A stretch of DNA of 57,468 bases from the NCBI GenBank assembly GCA_046290815.1, contig JBKBUF010000029.1, positions 1 through 57,468 of the forward strand, given 5' to 3'. How positions within the stretch are numbered: position 1 is the first letter of the stretch; the number at the start of each line of letters is the position of its first letter. Of the stretch, positions 17,175-27,416 are shown piece after piece. The notes under the pieces were generated by a model. The model searched no databases. It saw nothing but the letters and a program-made list of their open reading frames with translations, and was not told the DNA's origin. The DNA is from JBKBUF01 sp046290815 (GTDB lineage Bacteria > Bacteroidota > Bacteroidia > Cytophagales > Cytophagaceae). The position numbers and the translations under genes are program-made.

Positions 17175-18524
17175 ATTTAATTGATTTATCAAAGCAGAAG
17201 ACTGTTCTGCAAATACTGCAGAATCCGTATTTTCTCCGGAAAGCGTGTAAGGCAATTGAATTCGGAATATTACTCCTCCTTCCTGTTTATGAATCAGATT
17301 TATCTTACCGTTTAATCTTTCTGTTCCGTTTTTTGCAATATAAAGGCCAAGTCCGGACCCTTCAGCTCCGCATGTACTCCCACGGAAAAACAGTTCAAAT
17401 ACTCTGTCTTTTATTTCTTCGTGAATTCCCATGCCGTTGTCTTCAATGTTAATTATTATTTCACCTTCAGCTTCAATCACTGAAACTTTGCAAAATGAGT
17501 TTTCCTGATACGTATTACGGAATTTTATACTGTTTTCAAGAAGGTTATATAATATGGAATAAATGATTCCCGGATCTGCAAAATAATCTTTGAAGGTGCG
17601 AATTTTTGTGGTCCAATCAATGTTGGTGTATCCAGGTACTTTTTCAAGTTTTTTGTGTACCTGATTGATTATAGTTTCAAAATCAATTCTGGATAATTCC
17701 AGGGATTTCTCCCTGACCTCTACGAATCTTAATAGTTTCATGAGATTATTATCCAGCTTCTTCATGGTGCTTTTGATAAGCTCAAAATACTTGAGTGATT
17801 TTTCGTCTGTTATCTCAAGCATTGCAACATTGTTAAGTCCTATTGCTGTGGCAAGAGGACCTTTAATATCATGAGAAGCTCTATATATAAAAGCTTTCAT
17901 TTGTTCATTTATTTGCTGAAGTTTCTTCTCAGTTTGCTTTTGCTCTGTTATATCGATTACAATAGAAATTCCCTTAGTCATTTCATCATCCAGAAATGCA
18001 AAACATATAAGAACAGGGATACTTTTGCCATCAGAGGATATAAACCTTTTTTCAAAAGGGGGAATAACTTTTTTTACCTGTAATTCGGACAGTTTGTTCC
18101 GGTAAAAATCCATATCTTCTTCAAATATTATCTTGCTCCATGTAAAATCACCTTGAATAATATGGTTTTGGGTAAATCCCACCATTTTCAGAAAAGAATT
18201 GTTTGCATTACTGATGGTGCCATCAACATTCCATAAAAAAAGTCCTATAATATCTGACTGAAAGAGTTTGTTAAACTTGTTTTGAGATTCATCTCTTATT
18301 TTGTCACTGGATTTCACTGACCTGGAATATGACTTAACCAAAAGAAAAAGTAAAACCGAGGTGATTACTATATATGCAATGCCTTTGGTTGTTTGTAGTC
18401 CTAATAATACCTTAGGATCTGTGGAATACCAGGAAAGCAATAAGTCAGAGCCGAAAATCCAGAAGCCGCCTATTAATGCGTAAATAACTGCAATTAAACA
18501 GGGGGTAAGAGTGATCCTTGGCAT
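17172..18524 (-). CDS. Membrane PAS sensor histidine kinase
   Basis: 450 residues. Two N-terminal membrane helices (about 7-30 and 48-66) with almost no periplasmic loop, one PAS domain (about 85-195), then HisKA with phospho-His218 in YRASHDIKGPL, N box NLLENSIKF (327-335), G1 DNGMGI (362-367) and G2 GSGLGL (389-394). All ATP-binding motifs are intact. No response regulator gene lies nearby, so the partner is unknown; the stimulus is likely a cytosolic or membrane signal read by PAS. Transcribed away from tamB with a 136-bp gap. Confidence 0.92.
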   Translation of the reverse strand: MPRITLTPCLIAVIYALIGGFWIFGSDLLLSWYSTDPKVLLGLQTTKGIAYIVITSVLLFLLVKSYSRSVKSSDKIRDESQNKFNKLFQSDIIGLFLWNVDGTISNANNSFLKMVGFTQNHIIQGDFTWSKIIFEEDMDFYRNKLSELQVKKVIPPFEKRFISSDGKSIPVLICFAFLDDEMTKGISIVIDITEQKQTEKKLQQINEQMKAFIYRASHDIKGPLATAIGLNNVAMLEITDEKSLKYFELIKSTMKKLDNNLMKLLRFVEVREKSLELSRIDFETIINQVHKKLEKVPGYTNIDWTTKIRTFKDYFADPGIIYSILYNLLENSIKFRNTYQENSFCKVSVIEAEGEIIINIEDNGMGIHEEIKDRVFELFFRGSTCGAEGSGLGLYIAKNGTERLNGKINLIHKQEGGVIFRIQLPYTLSGENTDSAVFAEQSSALINQLN

Positions 18525-18678
18525 TTTATAATTATGTGGGGTAATATTTTTTCCGAATTTTAACCTTTTTGCTGGTTGTTACGAAGTTTTACGATAAAAG
18601 TTGTTCACATTGCTGCTTTAAACAATTGGGTAGTGATTCTTTTTATTTAAATAAGGGTTTGTGCCTGTTTTAGCAAAA

Positions 18679-21600
18679 ATGAAAAGAATTTTTAATTTAT
18701 TATTAAAGTTCCTGCTATATCCTCTGACCTTTATTTTAGGGTTGCTGGTAATATTATTCATTCTGATTCATATTCCCGCTTTCCAAAAATGGTCAGGTAG
18801 GAAATTGTCAGGTTTTTTATCAAATCAGTTGCAAACGGATGTAAGTATTGATGCGTTGATTTACAATCCGTTTTCTGGCGAATTGTCGCTCAATGAAGGA
18901 TATGTGCTGGATGAAAAATCTGATACGCTAATGCGTTTCGGAAGACTTAATGCAGATTTTTCATACTCCGCTTTGTTGTCAAATAAAATTTTTTTGAAGG
19001 ATATTTCTTTGGAGGAAGGGAAACTAGTATTGATCCGGGAGAAGGGAGAGCAGGACTTTAATTTGAATAAATTGCTTGCCAACCTTGCTGCAGATACTGT
19101 CGCTGCAGAAGCAGGTTCGGGTGACTGGGAATTCCGAATAAATTCTGTTAGACTTAACAATATAAACTTAGAATATACTGATCTGCTGAGTGGGCTTTAC
19201 CTATCGGTTTTTTGTTCCGAATGTATAGGCCTGTTTGAGGATCTTCCCTCAAAGTATAATAAAGTATTAACTATTGAGGAAGTTACCGGTAAAGATTTTA
19301 CTGGTTATCTTGAAATATTTGAGAAAACAGGCCAATCAGAAAGTGATGACCCTTTAGAAGTTGTAATCAGACAAATGGATCTCAGGGACGGAAGATTCCA
19401 CTATAAAAATTTGCAGGCCTCAGCACCCCACAAAGGAGGTATTAATTATTCAGATATTCTGGCTAAAAACTTATCAGCAGGTATTACTGATTTAAAGGTG
19501 CATGATAATGGATTTTATGCCCGGGTAAATAGTCTGGGACTTACAGAACAATCAGGGTTTGTACTTCAGAACCTTTCCGGGGCGCTGGATATAAAGGATA
19601 CGAACCTGCTTGTAAATATTACCCAAATTATAACTCCCGCTTCAGATTTCACAGGAAGGATAGACGTGATAATTCCCGGATTTCAGAATATAGAACATAA
19701 TGTTGAAAGCATAAGTGCAAATGCACAATTTTCACAGGACAGTTTTGCCCAGTCAGACATTGCTTATTTTTTACCGGAAGCAAATCAGGTTCCTCAGATA
19801 AAAAACAGAAATTTTACTGTTGACGGAAAACTGTCCGGGATCATTAGTGATTTCCGATTTGAGAATGCATTGGTTAAGCTGGATAAATCCAATTATTTTT
19901 CCGGAAATATACGATTAAAAGGTCTGCCAGATGTGACTTCCCTTCAACTTGATGTATCGATGCAGCCTCTCATGGTCCACTCCAAATTCCTTACTGGTTT
20001 TATTGCCGGTACTGATACTCTTCCTGTGATCATTGAAAAACTTGGGCAAATACATACCACCGGACGAGTGCATGGTTCCTTCAGGGATTTTAAAATTAAT
20101 ACCACTCACCATACTGGATTAGGTAAAGCCTCTCCTGATTTGAGGGTGCTTACAGATAAGGATAATAACCCCTTTTACGTGACAGGAACAATACAAACAG
20201 AAGGGTTTAATGTAGGTAGGTTGGTGAGGCAGGATATGAATGTAAAAGACCTAACTGTTGATCTTAAGGTAACATCTGATTTGAAGCAGCACCATTGCTT
20301 CGCAGGCCTGGTAAAATCGGTTACTTTAGAAAACAAAAATCTCAGTAATATAAGGACCTGTGGTACTATCACAGATGAAGTTGTAAAGGGGATACTGGAT
20401 ATAGATGATCCTGCTTTGCATGCTAATATAGCAGGTGAATATAATATAAGCAATCAACATGTCTCCGGATCTGCTTATGTTCAGAAAATACGGTTGGATG
20501 AATTTATGGCATTGGATGATACCACGGAGCTTTCTTTTATTAGCTCTGTAAATATTTCCAATTTTCATCCTGATAGTCTTGAAAGTAGAGTGCTTATTAA
20601 AGACCTGGATATTCATACATCAGGTTTGCAGTATACCAATGACTCTATTCTTGTTCAGGCTACAATAGAGGAAGGATTAAGAAGGTTGAGTATTTTTTCA
20701 GAAGATATTACAGGGTATTTAAGGGGATATTATACTTTTCAGGAACTTCCTGACGCAGCCATCCATCTTTTGAGTCACTACTTTGAAGCATTCAGAGATC
20801 GTGATACACATTCTCATGTCAGGTATGCAGAATTCGGTATTGAGTCCAAAGACTTGTCTCCTCTGGCCAATATTTTTTACCCGGCATTTACTCAGCTTGG
20901 TCCTACACAAATCAGAGGAAGCTTTCATAAAGAAAATCATGAATTGCTGGTAGATTTATATGCTGCACGAATTAAAGTAGGTGAAAGAGAAATTAACGAA
21001 TTGAGGGTTCAGGCCGAAGGTGACGAAAATCAATTGACGCTTGCCGGTGAATTGGAAAACTTTCATTTTAATGATTCGCTTATATTGAGAAATTTCACTA
21101 TTGACGGCTATGTGGAGGATAGTGAATTTAATTTTCAGTCTATGGTTTCAGAATATGAAACAAATTCTTCACTTAGGCTTGATGCTGTATTTGCATATGA
21201 AAGTGATACCTTTAATCTTTTAATAAACCATGCTGATCTGATTTTACAAGGTCAGAGGTGGAAGGTTGAAGACAGGGCAAATGTGGTTTTTACAAATGAT
21301 TTTCTATCTGTAACCAATTTGGAATTGTCACAAAGAAACCAATATATAGGTGTGAATGCACACACTACAGTAGTAACTGATGAGATTGATCTTTCCTTAA
21401 GAGATGTTGAAATAAATCCCTTTTTGTCATTTACAGGGTTGGACCATCATAGCATTTTCGGAAAAGTGTCGGGAACAGTGCGATTAAATGATGTGTTTGA
21501 TCTGTTTGGTCTTACAGCAGATCTTAGAATTCAGGAGGTTGCAGTAGATACTGTTCGTTTAGGAAATATCAAAGTCAATTTGCGTAAAGAACCCGGTAGG

Positions 21601-23346
21601 CCTGAATTTGCCTTAAATACAGAAGTAAGTGGTGAAGGAAACAGCGCTAATCTTAGTGGAATTATTTCCGGAAATGATAAGAGGGAGATTCTTCTTGATC
21701 TGCGTGCGGATATAGCCTATTTATCCATTGCACCCTTGCAGAGTTTTCTAAATGAGATTTTCTTTTCTCTCAAAGGAAATATTTCATCCACACTTACATT
21801 GAAAGGCACAGTTAGCCGGCCTGTGATCAATGGAAGAATGCTTTTTGCAGGGAAAAATATTTTAGGATTGAGACTGACAGGAACGGAATATATAATTTCT
21901 AATCAGGAGATAGAAATTGATAATAACAATATAGCAATACGGAATCTGGTCTTTCATGATCACAAGGGTAACCGTGCAATGTCATATGGAAATGTTAGGA
22001 TTGACGATGTAGATAATATCTTTTTTGATCTGAATCTGAATGCTAATAATTTTTATGTAATGGATTCAGAAGAAGTCAATGAAGCCGGTTTTTACGGTAC
22101 TTTGATTTCTGATTTATCTGTAAGCATGACAGGTCCTATACAGAATGTTCGGCTAAATCTAAACATGAATACCTTACCCGGAACCAGGATCTTTATTCCA
22201 TTGCTTACGGATCAGCTTATGGAGACACCGGATTATATAATTTTTGTAAGTCCGGAGGTAGAGCTAGAGAAACAGGAGGATCGGGCGAAGCTGCCAATAA
22301 CTGAAGGTCCAAGATTACATTTATTGGGGAATTTAAATGTAACGAAAGATGCAGAGATAAATATTGTCGTAGATCCTGTAAATGGTGATATGATTACTGC
22401 CAGGGGATCAGGATTGCTGCGCCTTGACTTCGATACACAAAACTTACCTTTGCTTTACGGGACCTATACTATATCTGAAGGGGAATATACTTTTAGTTTT
22501 ATTGAGTTAATTCAAAAGCAATTTACCATTCAGGAAGGAAGTACGATAACCTGGAACGGGGAAATTGAAAATGGATTATTAGATGTTACCGCGATATACA
22601 GGACGAGAGCTTCCACCGCAGATTTGGTACAGGATTATTTTGTTGGTAATCCAGGAACCGTAAGGGTGCAGGATAGGAGGTTGCCGGTATTAGTATATCT
22701 GAAAATCGGAGGACAAATAGAAGATCCTGAACTTGGATTTGACATAGATATTCCTGAGGGGGAGCAATTGACAGAAGGTGGACTTGTCATGCAAAAGTTG
22801 AATGAGATTCGAAATGATCCCCAGGAACTGGAGGAGCAGGTTTTTGGCTTAGTGGTGATGGATAGGTTTATGACAGTCGGCGGGACAGGCACCTGGGGCG
22901 GAGGCCCTGGTGGAGGAGATGTAGTGATGACTCAGGCAGGACAGAGCGTAAGCAGAGTTTTGAACAGGACATTAAACCAGCTGACTCCGGAGGTTTTGGG
23001 TGGGTTTGAAATTAATGTCAATGTAAATGCGCTGACAACTCAAGGTGCAGGCCTTGCACAAAATGTACAGGTTTCTGCCACCAAAGAAATTTCTGAAAGG
23101 CTGGCGGTAACTGCAGGAGGGCAGGTAGCAGTGGGTAATGTTGCCAATGCTGGGCAGTTTGTAGGAGATTATACATTAACCTACAGACTAAATCCATCGG
23201 GCAGTTTAATGATTCGTTTGTTCAGGACAAGTTATCAGTATTTGTTTCTGGAAGAATTGCAGACCCGAACCGGAGCATCGATTCAGCATAGACGAGGCTT
23301 TGATAGTTTCAGAGGTTTATTCAGGAAGGAAAACGATAATAATTAA
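18679..23346 (+). CDS. TamB-like translocation/assembly protein (AsmA/DUF490)
   Basis: About 1555 residues from ATG 18679; a GTG six codons upstream is also in frame. One N-terminal signal anchor (about 6-30: LLLKFLLYPLTFILGLLVILFILIHI), then AsmA-like repeats and a very long beta-strand-rich region, ending in the DUF490/TamB_C domain (about 1100-1550; LLYGTYTISEGEYTFSFI and the final VSRVLNRTLNQLTPEVLGG segment). TamB proteins form a hydrophobic groove between inner and outer membranes and help insert outer-membrane proteins or move phospholipids. In Bacteroidota the gene often stands without TamA, as here. It is longer than E. coli TamB (1259). Confidence 0.92.
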   Translation: MKRIFNLLLKFLLYPLTFILGLLVILFILIHIPAFQKWSGRKLSGFLSNQLQTDVSIDALIYNPFSGELSLNEGYVLDEKSDTLMRFGRLNADFSYSALLSNKIFLKDISLEEGKLVLIREKGEQDFNLNKLLANLAADTVAAEAGSGDWEFRINSVRLNNINLEYTDLLSGLYLSVFCSECIGLFEDLPSKYNKVLTIEEVTGKDFTGYLEIFEKTGQSESDDPLEVVIRQMDLRDGRFHYKNLQASAPHKGGINYSDILAKNLSAGITDLKVHDNGFYARVNSLGLTEQSGFVLQNLSGALDIKDTNLLVNITQIITPASDFTGRIDVIIPGFQNIEHNVESISANAQFSQDSFAQSDIAYFLPEANQVPQIKNRNFTVDGKLSGIISDFRFENALVKLDKSNYFSGNIRLKGLPDVTSLQLDVSMQPLMVHSKFLTGFIAGTDTLPVIIEKLGQIHTTGRVHGSFRDFKINTTHHTGLGKASPDLRVLTDKDNNPFYVTGTIQTEGFNVGRLVRQDMNVKDLTVDLKVTSDLKQHHCFAGLVKSVTLENKNLSNIRTCGTITDEVVKGILDIDDPALHANIAGEYNISNQHVSGSAYVQKIRLDEFMALDDTTELSFISSVNISNFHPDSLESRVLIKDLDIHTSGLQYTNDSILVQATIEEGLRRLSIFSEDITGYLRGYYTFQELPDAAIHLLSHYFEAFRDRDTHSHVRYAEFGIESKDLSPLANIFYPAFTQLGPTQIRGSFHKENHELLVDLYAARIKVGEREINELRVQAEGDENQLTLAGELENFHFNDSLILRNFTIDGYVEDSEFNFQSMVSEYETNSSLRLDAVFAYESDTFNLLINHADLILQGQRWKVEDRANVVFTNDFLSVTNLELSQRNQYIGVNAHTTVVTDEIDLSLRDVEINPFLSFTGLDHHSIFGKVSGTVRLNDVFDLFGLTADLRIQEVAVDTVRLGNIKVNLRKEPGRPEFALNTEVSGEGNSANLSGIISGNDKREILLDLRADIAYLSIAPLQSFLNEIFFSLKGNISSTLTLKGTVSRPVINGRMLFAGKNILGLRLTGTEYIISNQEIEIDNNNIAIRNLVFHDHKGNRAMSYGNVRIDDVDNIFFDLNLNANNFYVMDSEEVNEAGFYGTLISDLSVSMTGPIQNVRLNLNMNTLPGTRIFIPLLTDQLMETPDYIIFVSPEVELEKQEDRAKLPITEGPRLHLLGNLNVTKDAEINIVVDPVNGDMITARGSGLLRLDFDTQNLPLLYGTYTISEGEYTFSFIELIQKQFTIQEGSTITWNGEIENGLLDVTAIYRTRASTADLVQDYFVGNPGTVRVQDRRLPVLVYLKIGGQIEDPELGFDIDIPEGEQLTEGGLVMQKLNEIRNDPQELEEQVFGLVVMDRFMTVGGTGTWGGGPGGGDVVMTQAGQSVSRVLNRTLNQLTPEVLGGFEINVNVNALTTQGAGLAQNVQVSATKEISERLAVTAGGQVAVGNVANAGQFVGDYTLTYRLNPSGSLMIRLFRTSYQYLFLEELQTRTGASIQHRRGFDSFRGLFRKENDNN

Positions 23347-23402
23347 GAATTAAGAGTTAAGAAATAAGAATGGAATAATGAAAGTTGAATGTTGAATTAA
23401 TT
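23342..23402. repeat. Composite heptamer repeat after tamB
   Basis: AATTAAG, AATTAAG, AGTTAAG and AAATAAG are followed by AATGGAA and GTTGAA(T) units. The array begins inside the tamB stop codon. The same order of units occurs at 37175 and 53400. Confidence 0.75.
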
Positions 23403-23423
23403 ATAATTGTAATTCGTAAATTC

Positions 23424-24326
23424 TCAATGGTTTTTACTTACAAACAGTACTCCTGAAAGCACCAGGGCGGTTCCGGCCATTTGTAGCAAGGTGATGGGTT
23501 CGTCAAGGATCAGCCATGCAAGGATTATGGTGGATACAGGGCCAATGGAGCCAATAATAGACGCTTTACCCGCGCCAATCATCCTAATTCCTTCTGCCAG
23601 CAGAAAAGAAGGTATTACAGTGGCAAATACAGCCATTAACAGTCCGAGGGCGTACACTTCCTGAGGGAAAGTAAAAATATTTGCTGTGTCAATAAGAAGG
23701 AAGTGGATCAGCACGGCAAGTGTTGACACAAGCATGCAATAGGCGTTGAACCTTAATGAACCGATAACCGGGATAAGTTTTCCGCTTCCGATCAGATACA
23801 TTGCATAAGTTAGGGCGCTTCCGAAAATCAGCAATCCGCCAATCACCACATCCGATGAGTATAGTTTTATATCATTGACAAATGCCAGTGCAATTCCTGA
23901 ATAGGTTAATAAAAGTGCAATGATTTCTTTCCGTCCGATGGGTCGTTTGAATAGCAAGGCAGAGATTACAATCACCAATGTAGGATAGACAAACAGAATA
24001 AGACGTTCGAGTGCAGCAGTGATGTATTTGAGTCCTGTGAAGTCAAAGTAACTTGCAAGATAATATCCAACTATGCCTAGAAAAATCAGATAAATCCATT
24101 GTCGGCCTGTAAGTTTTTGAGTTGCTGTATTTTTTCCGGCATAAATGGCCGCGATCAAAAAAAATGGCATGGAAAAGATCATGCGCAGGTTTAAAAGTGA
24201 AACGGGATCTATACCATATCGATAGGCTAATTTCACCATTACAGCCTTTGATGAGAAGCAAAAGGCTCCTGTAAATACCAATAATGCCCCTCCAAAGCTC
24301 TTAAAGTTGATTTTAATTGAGCTCAC
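23424..24326 (-). CDS. DMT-superfamily (EamA) transporter
   Basis: 300 residues with ten membrane helices in two five-helix EamA halves. The first begins GALLVFTGAFCFSSKAVMVKLAYRYGIDP with the usual charged helix 1-2 link; the second ends ASIIGSIGPVSTIILAWLILDEPIT, the classic EamA signature. The start is a GTG at 24326; an internal ATG would remove the first helix. Such proteins export amino acids or metabolites. No neighbouring gene hints at a substrate. Confidence 0.9.
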   Translation of the reverse strand: MSSIKINFKSFGGALLVFTGAFCFSSKAVMVKLAYRYGIDPVSLLNLRMIFSMPFFLIAAIYAGKNTATQKLTGRQWIYLIFLGIVGYYLASYFDFTGLKYITAALERLILFVYPTLVIVISALLFKRPIGRKEIIALLLTYSGIALAFVNDIKLYSSDVVIGGLLIFGSALTYAMYLIGSGKLIPVIGSLRFNAYCMLVSTLAVLIHFLLIDTANIFTFPQEVYALGLLMAVFATVIPSFLLAEGIRMIGAGKASIIGSIGPVSTIILAWLILDEPITLLQMAGTALVLSGVLFVSKNH

Positions 24327-24456
24327 ATTGTACTTTAGCGTCTATCTTCTAAATATTTTGATTTTTCCCAAACAAATCGCTTTATTTAAGCGTTTTTAGC
24401 ATACCAACCCGGTGCAAGACAACCATTCGTTAAACTATATTTTTAGAAAAAAACTT

Positions 24457-24672
24457 ATGCAAGGTAACAATTTGAAAGTATTTATTCAGGAGGATGACAA
24501 AGTCCTGCAGAAAAAAATTGCGGAGGATTTAAAATCATACAATTATCGTCTACACTTTTTTTCAAAAAATGATTCAGTTTTTGACCTGTTAAAATTTAAT
24601 CCGGATATCCTGATTCAGGATTATTCAAAAAACAAGGTTGTGAATTGCTACGAGTGGTCATTTCCGTATTGA
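24457..24672 (+). CDS. Short protein resembling a truncated response-regulator receiver domain
   Basis: 71 residues from ATG 24457 (a GTG at 24412 is in frame). The pattern fits the first half of a CheY-like domain: strand 1 with an acidic pair (KVFIQEDDKVL), helix 1, strand 2 (YRLHFFSK), helix 2 (SVFDLLKFN), strand 3 ending in a candidate phospho-Asp (DILIQDYS). It stops soon after strand 3, so the later strands with the conserved Thr/Ser and Lys are missing. Either a remnant or a small stand-alone protein. No ribosome binding site. Reality of the gene moderately likely. Confidence 0.45.
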   Translation: MQGNNLKVFIQEDDKVLQKKIAEDLKSYNYRLHFFSKNDSVFDLLKFNPDILIQDYSKNKVVNCYEWSFPY

Positions 24673-24756
24673 TCTGACAAGGTAATTTATATACTTTTTT
24701 CTTTAGTGTGGGTATCTTCGGGTTGGATATAAATTAATTCAAAGAATTTTTTAAAC

Positions 24757-26715
24757 TTAGCTATCCAGGTATTTCAAAGATTTAATTATAAGTCTTATAT
24801 CAATATAAGGCGAGTAATCACGGGCGTAGACGTAATTCAGATGATTGATACTTGCTTCGTCCAAAGCTTCCTTTTTTCCTTTAGCAGTAACCGGAGTTAC
24901 AACTCCTTCCTTTGAACTAGGAATTGAATCAGAATATTCTTTAGATATTCCTACCCATGAATATTTGCCTATAAGTACTTTGGAAAGATTCATGAAGAAT
25001 TTGCCCGGCTTTTTGAAAATAAAGAAAAGCACAGGGAAGAAAGTCAGGAAAAGTATACTTACTCCAATATCAAGTACCCTTTTATTTCTTTGCTGAATTT
25101 TGTTCGTCAGATTCAGATCGATATTAAGTGTATAAAAGTTACCTTGGGTATTTTTATTATTACTTCCGATAATGAAATTACTTTTATCCGGTACGATCTT
25201 GAATTCAATCAGTTTTTTGCTGATGGTACTCATTTGTTCGATGATCTGATTGGCAGTAAGATCTTTGGAACAGAATATCAGTTCGTCAATATTGTAAAAC
25301 TGAATAAGGTCATTCATTCTGTCTGTATGTCCCAATGCCAGAGGATCGGAGTCTGATGATGATCCCGGAGTAATATATCCTAGTAATTCCAGGTTATAAC
25401 CAGAATCCTTCAGTAACTGTAATACCCTTTTACCCTCGTCTTTATATCCGATTACCGCAACCCGTTTCTTTTTGCTCTGGCCAAGATGCAGGTTTTTAAA
25501 TCTGATGAAATGGATAAGTGTCCTGATGGAAAATACGCTTAAAGTACTAGCAATACCTCCGAGAATAATAAGTGCTTTTGAGAATCTGAATGGATCGAAA
25601 AAGTTGCTTATTCCAGAGATAATGAAGGATCCCAGAGCGGCTCCTCGCAATATTCTCCAAAGGCTGGCAGGTCGGTCATAACCTCCGCTGAAGTAAATAC
25701 TGGAAAGCCAGATGAAGATGTATATAGGCACAGCCACTTCCATAAATACAGGAGGGTATGGTCTGCCATCAATTTTGAAATGATCTTCCCAGTAATTAGT
25801 AAGGAAGTACATAAAGGTATAGATAAGCGTGGCATCTGTCAGCGGAACCCAGGTTGATCTGAATATCCTGCTTACAATAGCCATACCTGCTCTTAGGTAA
25901 ATGGCAAGGTTAATGAGGAAAGAAAAGAACCATGCATTCTGGTTTGTAAAATGCTTATGAGCAAAAATTGCCATGGCATTATAAAATATAAAAACATAAT
26001 TAATGCTGGTCTTTTTGGTACTTTCGCCCTTGTAATGAATTATTCTGGTTTCAGGAAAGTAATAATTTTTATATCCTGCCAGAAGAAGGCGATAGCTTAA
26101 ATCAATATCTTCTCCATACATGAAAAAGTCTTCATCAAGCAGGCCGATCTTGTCCAATGCAGATTTTCTTATAAACATGAATGCTCCGGAAAGAATATCT
26201 ACCTTATGTGTTTTTTCCCTGTCAAGGTAAGTTAAATGATATTTGCCGAATGTCCTGGATTGGGGAAATAATTTGGCCAGCCCGAAAATCTTATAAAATG
26301 CTACTGCAGGAGTTGGTGTGCCGCGTTTGGATTCAGGAAGAAAATTTCCTTTTCCGTCGAGCATTTTAACACCGAGTCCACCTGCATCCGGGTGCTCGTC
26401 CATAAACTGGCAGCATTTAATAAAAGTATCTTCTTCTACTACTGTATCAGGATTCAGCAATAGGATATATTCACCGGTACTGATTTTGATAGCCTGGTTA
26501 TTTGCTTTGGAAAACCCGAGGTTTTTTTTGTTTTCAATAAGAGTTGCCTCCGGGAATTTTTCCCTAACCATATCTACCGAGTTGTCAGCAGAATCATTAT
26601 CTACTACAATTATTTCTACAGGAACATGTTCTGCTGCTTTTTTAACGGAATAAAGAGCCTGTTCCAAAAAATGGCAGACATTGTAATTGACAATAATTAC
26701 GGTAAGCTTCTTCAA
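24757..26715 (-). CDS. Family 2 glycosyltransferase fused to a degenerate polyprenyl-phosphate glycosyltransferase
   Basis: 652 residues, TTG start at 26715, five bases after the recR stop. Residues 1-235 are a GT-A glycosyltransferase of rhamnosyltransferase (WbbL) type: VIIVNYN, VDNDSADNS, GFSKANNQAI, LLNPDTV and MYGEDIDLSYR. Then come several membrane helices (about 245-400), a Rossmann segment (RVAVIGYKDEGKRVLQLL, about 417-435), and a C-terminal part with the start (NKRVLDIGVSILFLTFFPVLF) and end of a WbaP/PglC-like sugar-phosphate transferase. The catalytic middle of the latter is missing. Likely a polysaccharide-synthesis transferase; the C-terminal half may be structural only. Confidence 0.8.
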   Translation of the reverse strand: MKKLTVIIVNYNVCHFLEQALYSVKKAAEHVPVEIIVVDNDSADNSVDMVREKFPEATLIENKKNLGFSKANNQAIKISTGEYILLLNPDTVVEEDTFIKCCQFMDEHPDAGGLGVKMLDGKGNFLPESKRGTPTPAVAFYKIFGLAKLFPQSRTFGKYHLTYLDREKTHKVDILSGAFMFIRKSALDKIGLLDEDFFMYGEDIDLSYRLLLAGYKNYYFPETRIIHYKGESTKKTSINYVFIFYNAMAIFAHKHFTNQNAWFFSFLINLAIYLRAGMAIVSRIFRSTWVPLTDATLIYTFMYFLTNYWEDHFKIDGRPYPPVFMEVAVPIYIFIWLSSIYFSGGYDRPASLWRILRGAALGSFIISGISNFFDPFRFSKALIILGGIASTLSVFSIRTLIHFIRFKNLHLGQSKKKRVAVIGYKDEGKRVLQLLKDSGYNLELLGYITPGSSSDSDPLALGHTDRMNDLIQFYNIDELIFCSKDLTANQIIEQMSTISKKLIEFKIVPDKSNFIIGSNNKNTQGNFYTLNIDLNLTNKIQQRNKRVLDIGVSILFLTFFPVLFFIFKKPGKFFMNLSKVLIGKYSWVGISKEYSDSIPSSKEGVVTPVTAKGKKEALDEASINHLNYVYARDYSPYIDIRLIIKSLKYLDS

Positions 26716-26720
26716 TGAAA

Positions 26721-27326
26721 TCAGTGTTCGTAAGTTGTTCTGCTTAATATACTTCTTCCGAGGGTAATCTCGTCAGTATATTCAAGTTCTCCACCTACAG
26801 GTATGCCCCTGGAGATGGTGGTAATTTTAAGTCCGAATCCTTTTATCTTTTTGGTGATATAAAAAGCGGTGGTATCACCTTCCATTGTTGGACTTAATGC
26901 CAGGATTACTTCTTTAAATTCTGATCCTGGTAACCTTTTTACGAGACTTTCGATATTGAGTTCGCCAGGTCCTACACCTTCCAAAGGGGAAATTACCCCG
27001 CCAAGGATATGGTATAAACCATTATACTGGCTGGTATTTTCTATTGCGATAACATCTCGGGTGTCCTCTACTACACAAAGGAGGTTTTTATCCCTTTTTA
27101 AGCCTGAACATATTGCGCATATTTCTGCATCGGAAATGTTATGGCATTCTTTACAATAGGTAATTTTGGTTCTGAGGTTGATTAAAGATTCAGATAGTTT
27201 TTCTACAGAAGCTACATCTTCTTTAAGTAAATGCAATACGAGTCTGAAAGCTGTTTTTTTTCCTATTCCAGGAAGTTTTGACACTTCCATTACAGCTTCT
27301 TCAATCAATTTAGAAGGATAATTCAT
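26721..27326 (-). CDS. recR: Recombination mediator protein RecR
   Basis: 201 residues, the normal length. It works with RecF and RecO to load RecA at single-strand gaps. Seen: the helix-hairpin-helix SKLPGIGKKTAFRLVLHLL near the N-terminus, a four-Cys zinc finger (YCKECHNISDAEICAIC), and the Toprim domain from LLCVVEDTRDVIAIE to the ALSPTMEGDTT segment with its conserved acidic residue, then GIPVGGELEYTDEITL. The next gene starts 5 bp later. Confidence 0.96.
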   Translation of the reverse strand: MNYPSKLIEEAVMEVSKLPGIGKKTAFRLVLHLLKEDVASVEKLSESLINLRTKITYCKECHNISDAEICAICSGLKRDKNLLCVVEDTRDVIAIENTSQYNGLYHILGGVISPLEGVGPGELNIESLVKRLPGSEFKEVILALSPTMEGDTTAFYITKKIKGFGLKITTISRGIPVGGELEYTDEITLGRSILSRTTYEH

Positions 27327-27385
27327 CTGGTTACTTTTACTTTAAAACCATCAGGTTTTAAATAAATTCAAAAGAGAATGTAAAA

Positions 27386-27405
27386 CCTGCCTGTAAAAAG
27401 GCAGG
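27386..27405 (-). terminator. Hairpin terminator after clpS
   Basis: CCTGCCT-GTAAAA-AGGCAGG is a perfect stem. On the minus strand it follows the clpS stop by 11 bases and is followed by TTTTA. A second small hairpin (27343-27360, TAAAACC/GGTTTTA) precedes recR. Confidence 0.6.
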
Positions 27406-27416
27406 CAAATTTAAGG

